From the NCBI GenBank assembly GCA_934098525.1, contig CAKONZ010000002.1:1-64000 (forward strand): a stretch of 64,000 nt of DNA. Reading direction: 5' to 3'. The stretch comes from an uncultured Bacilli bacterium. Its GTDB lineage: Bacteria; Bacillota_I; Bacilli_A; RF39; UBA660. A program made the translations under genes and the position numbers. Below are positions 18,462 to 26,032 of this stretch, one piece after another. Below the pieces are notes generated by a model that was not told where the DNA came from, ran no database searches, and saw only the letters and a list, made by a program, of their open reading frames with translations. The stretch's first letter is position 1. Each line of letters opens with the position of its first letter.

Positions 18462-18663
18462 ATAAAGAAATTTCATTTGATTTTAAAAGTTCAACTACAG
18501 CACCTGCTCTACCCTTAACCCCAAGTTTCTGCATAACATTAGAAATATGATTTCTAACTGTTTTCTCACTAATATTTAATGTATCAGCTATATCTTTTGT
18601 TGTATTATTTGAAACTAATAATTCAAATACTTCTTTTTCTCTTTTAGTAAGTATTGACTTCAT
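18460..18663 (-). CDS. gerE: Late mother-cell transcription regulator GerE
   Basis: 67-residue stand-alone LuxR-type helix-turn-helix protein: LTKREKEVFELLVSNNTTKD, then SEKTVRNHISNVMQKLGV as recognition helix. No receiver or sensor domain, as in Bacillus GerE (74 residues), which acts with sigma-K on coat genes. Context with gerM and sigK in the window and a sigma-K-like promoter upstream support gerE rather than a generic LuxR regulator. Confidence 0.88.
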   Translation of the reverse strand: MKSILTKREKEVFELLVSNNTTKDIADTLNISEKTVRNHISNVMQKLGVKGRAGAVVELLKSNEISL

Positions 18664-18705
18664 TATATCCTCACTTTCAGATGATGGTATTTATATTCTT
18701 CATTT

Positions 18706-18733
18706 TATATTATGAAAAACATAAAAAAATGTG
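18706..18733 (-). promoter_or_regulatory. Predicted sigma-K promoter of gerE
   Basis: On the minus strand CAC, 16 bases, then CATAATATA, an exact fit to the sigma-K pattern AC-16-CATAnnnTA, about 45 bases before the gerE start. gerE is sigma-K-dependent in Bacillus subtilis. Confidence 0.65.
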
Positions 18734-18739
18734 AGGGAT

Positions 18740-19267
18740 TTAATCACAAAATTTTACTGTTATATTCATAGGTTCATTAAACTTTTCTTGTACCAATCGC
18801 ATAACTTTATTAGCCAAAGCAACATCATGTTCCTTCTTTTGTAAAACTAATGAAACAGAAGTATCACTAACTTCAACATAACTATCAAGCTTCATATTTT
18901 TAGAAATAGAATCACTAATATCATCTTCTAAACCTTTATAATTTGTAATACTCTTAATAGTATCATAAGCTTTACTTTTTTCTTTAGCATCTTTAGAAGT
19001 ATTAATTGTTTCTTCTAAATCTCTTATCTTTTCTTCTCTTTTTTCATCTAATTCAATTTTTAAAGATGTAATATAATTATCATCTTTTTTTAAAGAATTA
19101 ACTTCCTCAGTACCACTATTATCACTATTACCACTTTTATCATTATTTGTCTTTATAGTACTATTATTAGTAGATAACAATTCATTTGGCATAGTTATAT
19201 AATATATACTAAGTACTAAAATCAAACTAAATAAAGTTAAAAACCATATACCCTGTTTATTAATCAT
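18740..19267 (-). CDS. spoIIIAH: Stage III sporulation protein AH
   Basis: 175 residues. The N-terminal anchor MINKQGIWFLTLFSLILVLS and the YYITMP motif just outside the membrane match SpoIIIAH, the mother-cell half of the channel that meets forespore SpoIIQ. An acidic low-complexity linker is followed by the YscJ/FliF-like ring-forming domain ending in LVQEKFNEPMNITVKF. Start at 19267 chosen from AGGAGGATATT. It lies 46 bases after recA, apart from any other spoIIIA genes in the window. Confidence 0.85.
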   Translation of the reverse strand: MINKQGIWFLTLFSLILVLSIYYITMPNELLSTNNSTIKTNNDKSGNSDNSGTEEVNSLKKDDNYITSLKIELDEKREEKIRDLEETINTSKDAKEKSKAYDTIKSITNYKGLEDDISDSISKNMKLDSYVEVSDTSVSLVLQKKEHDVALANKVMRLVQEKFNEPMNITVKFCD

Positions 19268-19313
19268 AATATCCTCCTGATAAATATTATGAAACATAAA
19301 AGAAAAAAGACCA

Positions 19314-20351
19314 TTATTTTTTTTCAACAGTCTCTTCTTTCCCTAAATTATTAAAATAATCTCTAACTTTCTTCTCTAATTCTTCACTAAGTTTTTTATT
19401 TTCTCTAAGTAACAATTTAACATTTTCTTTTCCTTGGCCGATCTTTTCACCATTATATGAATACCAAGCACCACTCTTATCTAAAACACCTATTTGAACA
19501 GCCAAATCAATAATTTCACTTTCCTTAGAAATTCCTTCTCCATACATAATTTCAACTATAGCTGTTTTAAAAGGAGGAGCAACTTTATTTTTAACAACCT
19601 TTATAGCAGTTTTATTTCCTACTACATTGTCACCTATTTTAATTTGTTCTCCACGTCTAACATCAAGTCTTATAGAAGAATAAAACTTTAATGCTCTTCC
19701 ACCAGGAGTAGTTTCAGGATTTCCAAACAATACTCCAACTTTTTCTCTTAATTGATTAATAAAAATAGCAGTTGTTTTGGTTTTACTAATAGTACCCGAT
19801 AATTTTCTTAATGCTTGAGACATAAGTCTAGCTTGTAAACCAACATGTGAATCTCCCATTTCACCTTCAATTTCAGCTTGAGGTACTAAAGCAGCTACTG
19901 AATCTATAACTACTATATCAATAGCATTACTTCTAACCAATGCTTCACAAATTTCTAAAGCTTGTTCACCAGTATCAGGTTGTGATAATAATAACTCTTT
20001 AATATTAACTCCTAACTTTTTAGCATAAACAGGATCTAAAGCATGTTCTGCATCAATAAAAGCAGCTCTTCCACCCTTTTTTTGAACCTCTGCTATAGCA
20101 TGTAAAGCAACAGTAGTCTTACCAGAAGACTCTGGTCCAAATATTTCAATTATCCTTCCCTTTGGAAAACCATTAACACCTAAAGCAAGATCTAAAGTTA
20201 TAGAGCCAGAAGAAGTAACCTCTACATTCATATGAGTATTATCTCCAAGTCTCATAATAGATCCCTTACCAAATTGTTTTTCAATTTCAGCCATTACTTG
20301 GTCTAAATCTTTATTATCCTTTTCATTCTTTAATGTTGTAACCTTTGTCAT
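19314..20351 (-). CDS. recA: Recombinase RecA
   Basis: ATP-dependent strand-exchange protein and SOS co-protease. 345 residues; P-loop GPESSGKTT at 72-80, the VIDSVAALVPQAEIEGEMGD block and loop L2 region NQLREKVGVLFGNPETTPGG are intact. Start set at 20351 by AGGAGG and by the family N-terminus; an upstream in-frame extension is non-coding promoter sequence. Preceded by an SOS-type operator and sigma-A promoter. spoIIIAH follows closely. Confidence 0.98.
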   Translation of the reverse strand: MTKVTTLKNEKDNKDLDQVMAEIEKQFGKGSIMRLGDNTHMNVEVTSSGSITLDLALGVNGFPKGRIIEIFGPESSGKTTVALHAIAEVQKKGGRAAFIDAEHALDPVYAKKLGVNIKELLLSQPDTGEQALEICEALVRSNAIDIVVIDSVAALVPQAEIEGEMGDSHVGLQARLMSQALRKLSGTISKTKTTAIFINQLREKVGVLFGNPETTPGGRALKFYSSIRLDVRRGEQIKIGDNVVGNKTAIKVVKNKVAPPFKTAIVEIMYGEGISKESEIIDLAVQIGVLDKSGAWYSYNGEKIGQGKENVKLLLRENKKLSEELEKKVRDYFNNLGKEETVEKK

Positions 20352-20376
20352 ATTAATCCTCCTACCATCTGAAATA

Positions 20377-20427
20377 ATCATACAATATGTTTTTATAAAA
20401 GTCAACAGTTTTTCAAACATTTGTTTG
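20377..20427 (-). promoter_or_regulatory. recA promoter with LexA (SOS) box
   Basis: TTGACT-17-TATGAT on the minus strand (20377-20405). Directly upstream lies the palindrome CAAACAAATGTTTG (20414-20427), a close variant of the Bacillus LexA site CGAAC-N4-GTTCG. Confidence 0.78.
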
Positions 20428-20464
20428 ATTTCTATTTTTTGGTAATTTTTTATAATCAAAATAA

Positions 20465-20485
20465 AAAAATCCATAAAGGATTTTT
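20465..20485 (-). terminator. Terminator of the rodZ-pgsA unit
   Basis: AAAAATCC/GGATTTTT hairpin overlapping the pgsA stop and running into T residues on the minus strand. Confidence 0.75.
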
Positions 20486-21098
20486 AATTTTTGTCTTCTT
20501 CAAACTCATAAAATAAAGCTTTTTTATTTAATGAGTAATATTCAAACATAGAAACAATTGACATTATAGTACCAAAGAACAAGAAGAAATTAGATATTTG
20601 TAATCCCCATAATTCAAATGGTAAATTATAAAAGAAAGTCAAAGTCATTCCTATCATAAGACAAGCGGTTTTAATCTTTCCACTCAATTTAGCAGCTTGA
20701 ACCTTACCTCTTCCAGCAGCCATCATTCTTATAGCATCAACAACAATATCTCTAACAACAATAACAACTGGTATTACAACTGGTATAAAACCATTCGCAG
20801 CAAAAATAACCAAAACTGAATTAACTAAAATCTTATCTGCTATAGCATCAACAAACTTTCCAAAATCTGTAACTAACTTTCTTTTTCTAGCAATCTTGCC
20901 ATCTAAATAATCAGTAAATGATGCAAATAAAAATAAAATACCAGAAATAATATATTTTAACTCAATAGTAATATTTCTAAAATAAAACTCTGGCAAATCA
21001 ATTCCCACTCTATTAAAAGGAAAAACCAACAATAAAATTATAAATAAAGCTAAAGCAATTCTTAAAAAAGTTAGCTTAGTAGGTAAATTAAATTTCAT
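20484..21098 (-). CDS. pgsA: CDP-diacylglycerol-glycerol-3-phosphate phosphatidyltransferase
   Basis: Makes phosphatidylglycerol-phosphate, the committed step to PG. 204 residues with four to six membrane helices. The CDP-alcohol phosphotransferase signature is visible as FTDYLDGKIARKRKLVTDFGKFVDAIADK, quoted in parts: TDYLDGKIAR, then GKFVDAIADK. Start 21098 chosen from AAGGAGTTGTTT. Lies between rodZ and recA as in Bacillus, but cinA is missing between pgsA and recA. Confidence 0.93.
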   Translation of the reverse strand: MKFNLPTKLTFLRIALALFIILLLVFPFNRVGIDLPEFYFRNITIELKYIISGILFLFASFTDYLDGKIARKRKLVTDFGKFVDAIADKILVNSVLVIFAANGFIPVVIPVVIVVRDIVVDAIRMMAAGRGKVQAAKLSGKIKTACLMIGMTLTFFYNLPFELWGLQISNFFLFFGTIMSIVSMFEYYSLNKKALFYEFEEDKN

Positions 21099-21108
21099 AA
21101 ACAACTCC

Positions 21109-21540
21109 TTAACCAACAATATTTTTCTTCAAAACAAAATAAAAAACTAATAATATAAAAACAAGTAATACAATAATTATCAATAAAGTATAATTATTCT
21201 TTTTATTTTTAAGATCAGCAGTATATGGAGTACTAATCTTCTTCTCTTCTGTTTGCATCTTAACAAAACTATTATTTATATCATCAATAGAAATTTTTGA
21301 AGTTTTTTCAAACAAATAATCATTTAACTCATCAAGTAATTTATCCTCATCCAAATCCAAATACTTAGCATATAATGAAACCATATCTTTCAATTCCAAA
21401 ATATCTTTAAAGACCTTATCATTTCCATCTTCCAAGTTTTCAATAACTACTGCATCAACTTTTAAATCATTTGAAACTTCCGCTATAGAAATGCCAATTT
21501 CTTCTCTCTTTTCTCTGAACTGTTCACCTATATATTTCAA
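21109..21540 (-). CDS. rodZ: RodZ-like cell-shape protein
   Basis: 143 residues: an N-terminal helix-turn-helix of the RodZ type (GEQFREKREEIGISIAEVS) that in homologues binds MreB, an acidic middle, and a single membrane helix near residues 115-137. The periplasmic C-terminal domain of longer RodZ proteins is absent. Starts at TTG; its ribosome site GAGGTG begins within about 10 bases of the rnpB 3' end, so it may be translated from the same primary transcript. Confidence 0.82.
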   Translation of the reverse strand: MKYIGEQFREKREEIGISIAEVSNDLKVDAVVIENLEDGNDKVFKDILELKDMVSLYAKYLDLDEDKLLDELNDYLFEKTSKISIDDINNSFVKMQTEEKKISTPYTADLKNKKNNYTLLIIIVLLVFILLVFYFVLKKNIVG

Positions 21541-21556
21541 AATAACACCTCATTCT

Positions 21557-21917
21557 TAATAATAACATTTAATAAGCCATGTTCTGTACCTATAAAAGGT
21601 GGCAAACATTTATCTATCTTTCGATTCTTAGTCAGATTCATTTTTCCTCCTAAAACTCCCCTACCATAATTTGGGTTTCTCACTTGTGGGGTTTACCTCG
21701 TTCCACTTTATAGTTTCCTATAAATATCGTCACTATGGCACTTTTATATCTAATTTAATCATATCATAAAGACTTAGATTATTTCGAAGCCGTTAGATTT
21801 CTCTACCTTAAGTTATTTTTTCCTTAAGCACAAACACTAAAAACATCTCAGTTTTTGTGAGCATGGACTTTCCTCTATATTAAAAAAATACAGCGTTTGC
21901 CTAAAATATTATTATTT
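21557..21917 (-). ncRNA. rnpB: RNase P RNA, type B
   Basis: Catalytic RNA of RNase P. Conserved elements on the minus strand include GAGGAAAGTCCATGCTC, AGTGCCATAGTGACG, GGAACGAGGTAAACCCC and the 3' CAGAACATGGCTTA. Terminal sequences 21904-21917 and 21557-21570 can form the P1 helix with one wobble, fixing approximate ends; the 5' end would then overlap the gpsB stop. About 360 bases, Bacillus-type architecture. Confidence 0.93.
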
Positions 21918-22244
21918 ATCCTCTTTTCCAAAAATTACATTTTCCAAATTAGAAAGCCTTTTTAAAATATCAACATTTGAAACATTCACATTTGAAGAAC
22001 TAGCTTTAGCAATTTCAACATTAACATTAGCGTCTCTAAGTTGTTGCTTTAATCTTAAAATCTCATCAGTTAATTCATCTTTATCTTTTTCTTGTCCTTT
22101 AATTATATCAATTAAAGTTTGATAATCTTGAATAATCAAATCCAAAAATTGATCAACCTCTTTTAAACGATAACCTCTTGTATCAATTTTAAATTCTTTT
22201 TCTAAAATATCATCTGGTGTTAAATTTAACCTGTTTTGGTACAT
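21912..22244 (-). CDS. gpsB: Cell-cycle protein GpsB
   Basis: DivIVA-related coiled-coil protein that links class A PBPs and the division machinery. 110 residues. The N-terminal membrane-binding motif (LTPDDILEKEF, then RGYRLKEVDQFLD) is followed by a coiled coil and a short C-terminal helix RLSNLENVIFG. In Bacillus gpsB also neighbours rnpB and PBP1 genes; here recU-pbp1 diverge from it. Confidence 0.93.
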   Translation of the reverse strand: MYQNRLNLTPDDILEKEFKIDTRGYRLKEVDQFLDLIIQDYQTLIDIIKGQEKDKDELTDEILRLKQQLRDANVNVEIAKASSSNVNVSNVDILKRLSNLENVIFGKEDK

Positions 22245-22265
22245 TGTATCACCAACCCTTTACAA

Positions 22266-22299
22266 ATACAATTGTATGAAAAAAAACAATATTTGTCAA
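22266..22299 (-). promoter_or_regulatory. gpsB-rnpB promoter with palindrome on the -10 box
   Basis: TTGACA-17-TACAAT on the minus strand. The 12-bp perfect palindrome ATACAATTGTAT (22266-22277) covers the -10 box, a possible operator. The -35 box overlaps the stop of the small ORF upstream. Confidence 0.7.
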
Positions 22300-22394
22300 T
22301 TCTTATTTATAAAGTGTAACTTAAGTTTTAAATTAACATCATTAGAATATTTCTTAACCCTTCCTAAAATATAATAAGCATCATTACTATTCAT
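22296..22394 (-). CDS. Possible 32-residue small protein
   Basis: Short ORF beginning MNSNDAYYILGRVKKYSNDV, basic and without membrane segment. TTAGGATGGTGAGAAT precedes the ATG at a good distance. No family recognised. It lies in the gap between recU and gpsB, same strand as gpsB. Might be a leader or a small regulator; coding status unproven. Confidence 0.35.
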   Translation of the reverse strand: MNSNDAYYILGRVKKYSNDVNLKLKLHFINKN

Positions 22395-22526
22395 ATTCTC
22401 ACCATCCTAAAACAAATATACACATAAAAAATCAAGTTGTCATCTAGTTCGACAAATGCTTTCATTTTTTTCAAAATTATATAGTAAAATTATCATTTTA
22501 ATAGTATAATTAATAAAGGTGATTAT

Positions 22527-23090
22527 GTGATAAAATATCCTAATGAATTAAAGAAAAATTATCATAAATTTAAAACTTATGGCAATCGTGGAATGACCTT
22601 AGAAGCTGAACTAAATCAAACCAATGAATACTACTTAGAAAAAAACATAGCAGTTGTATATAAAAAGCCAACACCAATTCAAATAGTAAAACAAGTAGAT
22701 GGAAAAATAACAGAAGCTTTCTTTAAAATTCCATCCACTACAGACTATAATGGCTTATATAATGGAAAATATATAGATTTTGAAGCTAAAGAAACAACAC
22801 AAAAAACATCATTTCCACTATCAAATATTCACAATCATCAAATCAGACATATGAATAATATAATCAATCATAAAGGACTAAGCTTTCTAATAGTTAGATT
22901 CACAACTATTAACGAAACATATCTACTATTTACTAATGATCTATTAGACTTCTTAGAAAACAATACTAGGAAATCTATTCCATTAGAATTCTTTAAACAA
23001 AAAGGATACTTGCTAAAAGAAAAGTTATCACCTAGAATTGATTATATAGAAATAATAAAAGAATATGGAGGAAAATATGAAAAAAATTAA
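22527..23090 (+). CDS. recU: Holliday junction resolvase RecU
   Basis: Cuts Holliday junctions with RuvAB and assists RecA. 187 residues; NRGMTLEAELNQTNEYYL, KIPSTTDYNGLYNGKYIDFEAK with acidic catalytic residues, and NIHNHQIRHM are the family blocks. Starts at GTG after AAAGGTGATTAT. Overlaps the PBP1 gene downstream, the same recU-ponA pairing as in Bacillus. Confidence 0.95.
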   Translation: MIKYPNELKKNYHKFKTYGNRGMTLEAELNQTNEYYLEKNIAVVYKKPTPIQIVKQVDGKITEAFFKIPSTTDYNGLYNGKYIDFEAKETTQKTSFPLSNIHNHQIRHMNNIINHKGLSFLIVRFTTINETYLLFTNDLLDFLENNTRKSIPLEFFKQKGYLLKEKLSPRIDYIEIIKEYGGKYEKN

Positions 23091-25938
23091 AAACATCTTT
23101 AAGCCCAAAGAAAAAAAGAACAATAAACAAAAGAATTACAAAAGAACAAAAAACAAAAATAATTTAGATAAAACAAGAATCTATAACGAAGCCAAAAACA
23201 TTAAAGAAAGATTAACAAAAATACCACTATCAAAATATACATTAATATTTTTAGTAGTAGTAACAATCTTAGTATTCATAATAATGAAATTAATGTTTGG
23301 TACACTCTTAGCATTCTTTGGAATAATTATTTTTATAGTTTTAATTATTTTTTCCCAAATACTAGATAGGAATCCTAAAAATAGTAAAACCAGAAAAATA
23401 GTAAAAACTCTATTTATAATTGGATTAATAGGAATGATAATAGGAATAATCGCATTTGTAATATTCTTTATATATATATCAATAATATCAGCAAACAAAT
23501 TTGATGTTAAAAAATTAGATAGAAGCGAAACCACAATTATATATGATAACAAAAACGAAGTAATGGCAACACTAGGAAGTGAAAAAAGAGAAAAACTAAC
23601 CTATGATGAAATTCCTGAAATTTTAGTAGATGCAATAATTGCAACAGAAGACTCAAGATTCTTTCAACATAATGGTTTAGATGCTCCTCGTTTCTTAAAA
23701 GCCGTTTTAGGACAACTAGCAGGTTCAGGAGATGCAGGTGGTGGTTCTACTATCACAATGCAAGTATCAAAAAACAATTTCACATCATTTGATGCGAGTG
23801 GTCTACAAGGAATCATAAGAAAATTCTCAGACATTTACCTATCAATATTTAAAATTGAAAAGAAATTTACGAAACAACAAATATTAGAATACTATGTAAA
23901 CACACCATACTTAGGTGGTTGGTCATACGGAATAGAACAAGCTTCACAAACATACTTTGGTAAACATGCTAGTGAACTAAACTTATCAGAAGCAGCAATA
24001 ATAGCTGGTCTATTTCAAGCCCCAGGAGCATATGATCCACTTGTAGATCCAAAAGCAACAACTGAAAGAAGATCAACAGTCTTATCTTTAATGGTTAAAC
24101 ACGGATATATAACAGAAGAAGAAAAAAATATAGCAGAAGCAATAAAAGTTGAAGACCTAATCAACAGTAAATCTTCAAGTTCTACAAACATTTATCAAGA
24201 TTACATAGATGCAGTTGTAAAAGAAATAACAAATAAATATGATATGTCCCCTGTTACAACACCTATGCTAATATATACAAATATGGATAGAACAAAACAA
24301 GAAGCAATGAATAATGTATTTAATGGTACAACATTTAGCTGGGCCAATGATACAATTCAAGGTGGTGCTGTAGCATTAGATTCAAAAACAGGAAACGTAG
24401 TAGCAATTGGCGCAGGAAGAAACAGAAAAGGAGAACTTACATATAGTTATGCAACTGATATCAATAGACAAATAGGATCAACAGCAAAACCATTATTTGA
24501 CTATGCTCCAGGTATAGAATACTTAAACTGGTCTACAGGTCAAATATTTGATGATAAACCATGGTCATATTCTGGAAGCTCATCAAGAATTGTAAACTAC
24601 GATGGCGCTTACCTAGGAAAAATAACAATGCGATATTCTCTAGTAGATTCAAGAAACGTACCAGCAGTTCAAGCTTTCCAAATGAACGACAACAAAAAAA
24701 TTAAAAACTTTGTAACAACTTTAGGTATAAAACCTGAAATCGATTCAAACGGATACATTCATGAAGCTCATGCAGTTGGAGCATTCAATGGTGCTTCCCC
24801 ACTTCAAATGGCTGGAGCATATGCAGCCTTCTCAAATGGTGGATATTACCTTGAACCTACAACAATCAAAAAAATAGTAATTAGAGATTCAGAAGAAACA
24901 ATAGAACCTGAAAGAGAAAAAGTAAAAGCAATGAGTGATTCAACAGCATATATGATGACAGACATGTTAAGAGAAGTTCCATCACACATTGGAGCAAGTT
25001 ATGTTACAACAGATCAATTAGCGGCAAAAACAGGAACAACTAACTATGATACAGCAACAGCTAACGCTAATAACTACCCATATAATGCAACACCAGATGG
25101 ATGGATAGTTGGATACACACCAGACATGGTTGTAGCAATATGGACAGGATATACAGAAAATATTAAAGGTGTATACTTAACACAAAATCAAATGGTTAAT
25201 CAACGTAATGGACTATTTAAAGCTTGTGCAAAAGCAACATTAAATAATAATGGTTCAAAATTTACAAAACCATCAAGTGTTATTTCAGTAAAACTTGAAA
25301 AAGGAACTACCCTACTTGCTAGTGAATCAACCCCATCAGATCAAATTGTAACAGAACTATTTAAAAAAGGAACTGAACCAACAGAAACATCAAGTAGATA
25401 TAAAAAATTAGATAATGTAGAAAGTTTAAAAATAAAATATGAAAACAATACATCAAAATTAACATGGAATTCTGTAATAAAACCAAAAGACATTTCTGAC
25501 AGTGAATGTGGTACATTTGGTTATGATATCTACTTCAATGATAAAAAAATAGGATTTACAACCAATAGTTATTATAACTATGAAACAGATGATCCATATG
25601 GTACATATATAGTAAAAACAATATGTAAAAATTCAGACAGTAACTCATCCAGTGGATCAAAAGTAACTCTAGAAACAAACATCGAAATAAAAGCAACAAT
25701 AACAGACATTACTCTAAGCAAAGATGATACATTTATTGAAGAAACAGATAAAATCTCTGTTACAGAAGAAGGTTTAGACGTAACATCATTATCAACAATA
25801 AATGTAACAATAACCAATTCAAACAATGAAATAGTAACTAAAATAGATACATCAATACCTGATAAATATACAGTAACCTACGAAGTTTCTTATAAATCAA
25901 AAACCAAAATATTTACTCAGAATGTAATAATAGAATAA
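23077..25938 (+). CDS. Class A penicillin-binding protein (PBP1)
   Basis: Bifunctional transglycosylase and transpeptidase of peptidoglycan. 953 residues: basic cytoplasmic N-terminus, two to three hydrophobic stretches (about 50-135), GT51 domain with ATEDSRFFQHNG and GGGSTITMQ, and transpeptidase motifs STAK, SRN and KTGTTNYD. The C-terminus holds Fn3-like and Ig-like beta domains rather than a long Gly/Asn tail. Start at 23077 preferred since GGAGG precedes it; it overlaps recU by 14 bases. Followed by a terminator. Confidence 0.95.
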   Translation: MKKIKNIFKPKEKKNNKQKNYKRTKNKNNLDKTRIYNEAKNIKERLTKIPLSKYTLIFLVVVTILVFIIMKLMFGTLLAFFGIIIFIVLIIFSQILDRNPKNSKTRKIVKTLFIIGLIGMIIGIIAFVIFFIYISIISANKFDVKKLDRSETTIIYDNKNEVMATLGSEKREKLTYDEIPEILVDAIIATEDSRFFQHNGLDAPRFLKAVLGQLAGSGDAGGGSTITMQVSKNNFTSFDASGLQGIIRKFSDIYLSIFKIEKKFTKQQILEYYVNTPYLGGWSYGIEQASQTYFGKHASELNLSEAAIIAGLFQAPGAYDPLVDPKATTERRSTVLSLMVKHGYITEEEKNIAEAIKVEDLINSKSSSSTNIYQDYIDAVVKEITNKYDMSPVTTPMLIYTNMDRTKQEAMNNVFNGTTFSWANDTIQGGAVALDSKTGNVVAIGAGRNRKGELTYSYATDINRQIGSTAKPLFDYAPGIEYLNWSTGQIFDDKPWSYSGSSSRIVNYDGAYLGKITMRYSLVDSRNVPAVQAFQMNDNKKIKNFVTTLGIKPEIDSNGYIHEAHAVGAFNGASPLQMAGAYAAFSNGGYYLEPTTIKKIVIRDSEETIEPEREKVKAMSDSTAYMMTDMLREVPSHIGASYVTTDQLAAKTGTTNYDTATANANNYPYNATPDGWIVGYTPDMVVAIWTGYTENIKGVYLTQNQMVNQRNGLFKACAKATLNNNGSKFTKPSSVISVKLEKGTTLLASESTPSDQIVTELFKKGTEPTETSSRYKKLDNVESLKIKYENNTSKLTWNSVIKPKDISDSECGTFGYDIYFNDKKIGFTTNSYYNYETDDPYGTYIVKTICKNSDSNSSSGSKVTLETNIEIKATITDITLSKDDTFIEETDKISVTEEGLDVTSLSTINVTITNSNNEIVTKIDTSIPDKYTVTYEVSYKSKTKIFTQNVIIE

Positions 25939-25962
25939 AAAAGAATGTAAACATTCTTTTTT
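25937..25962 (+). terminator. Terminator after PBP1
   Basis: AAAAAAGAATGT/ACATTCTTTTTT hairpin with a T run, immediately after the stop. Confidence 0.88.
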
Positions 25963-26032
25963 TTCTTGTATATAATTGTAATTTTACCAAAAATAATATA
26001 TACTTAAGTAGTATAGAAAAAGGAGATATTGT

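Noticed and set aside
23181..23552. ORF opposite the PBP1 gene, and similar frames opposite recA, LCP, uvrC and the exporter
   Set aside because: They lie wholly within well-supported genes, have no ribosome sites and show composition of antisense shadows.
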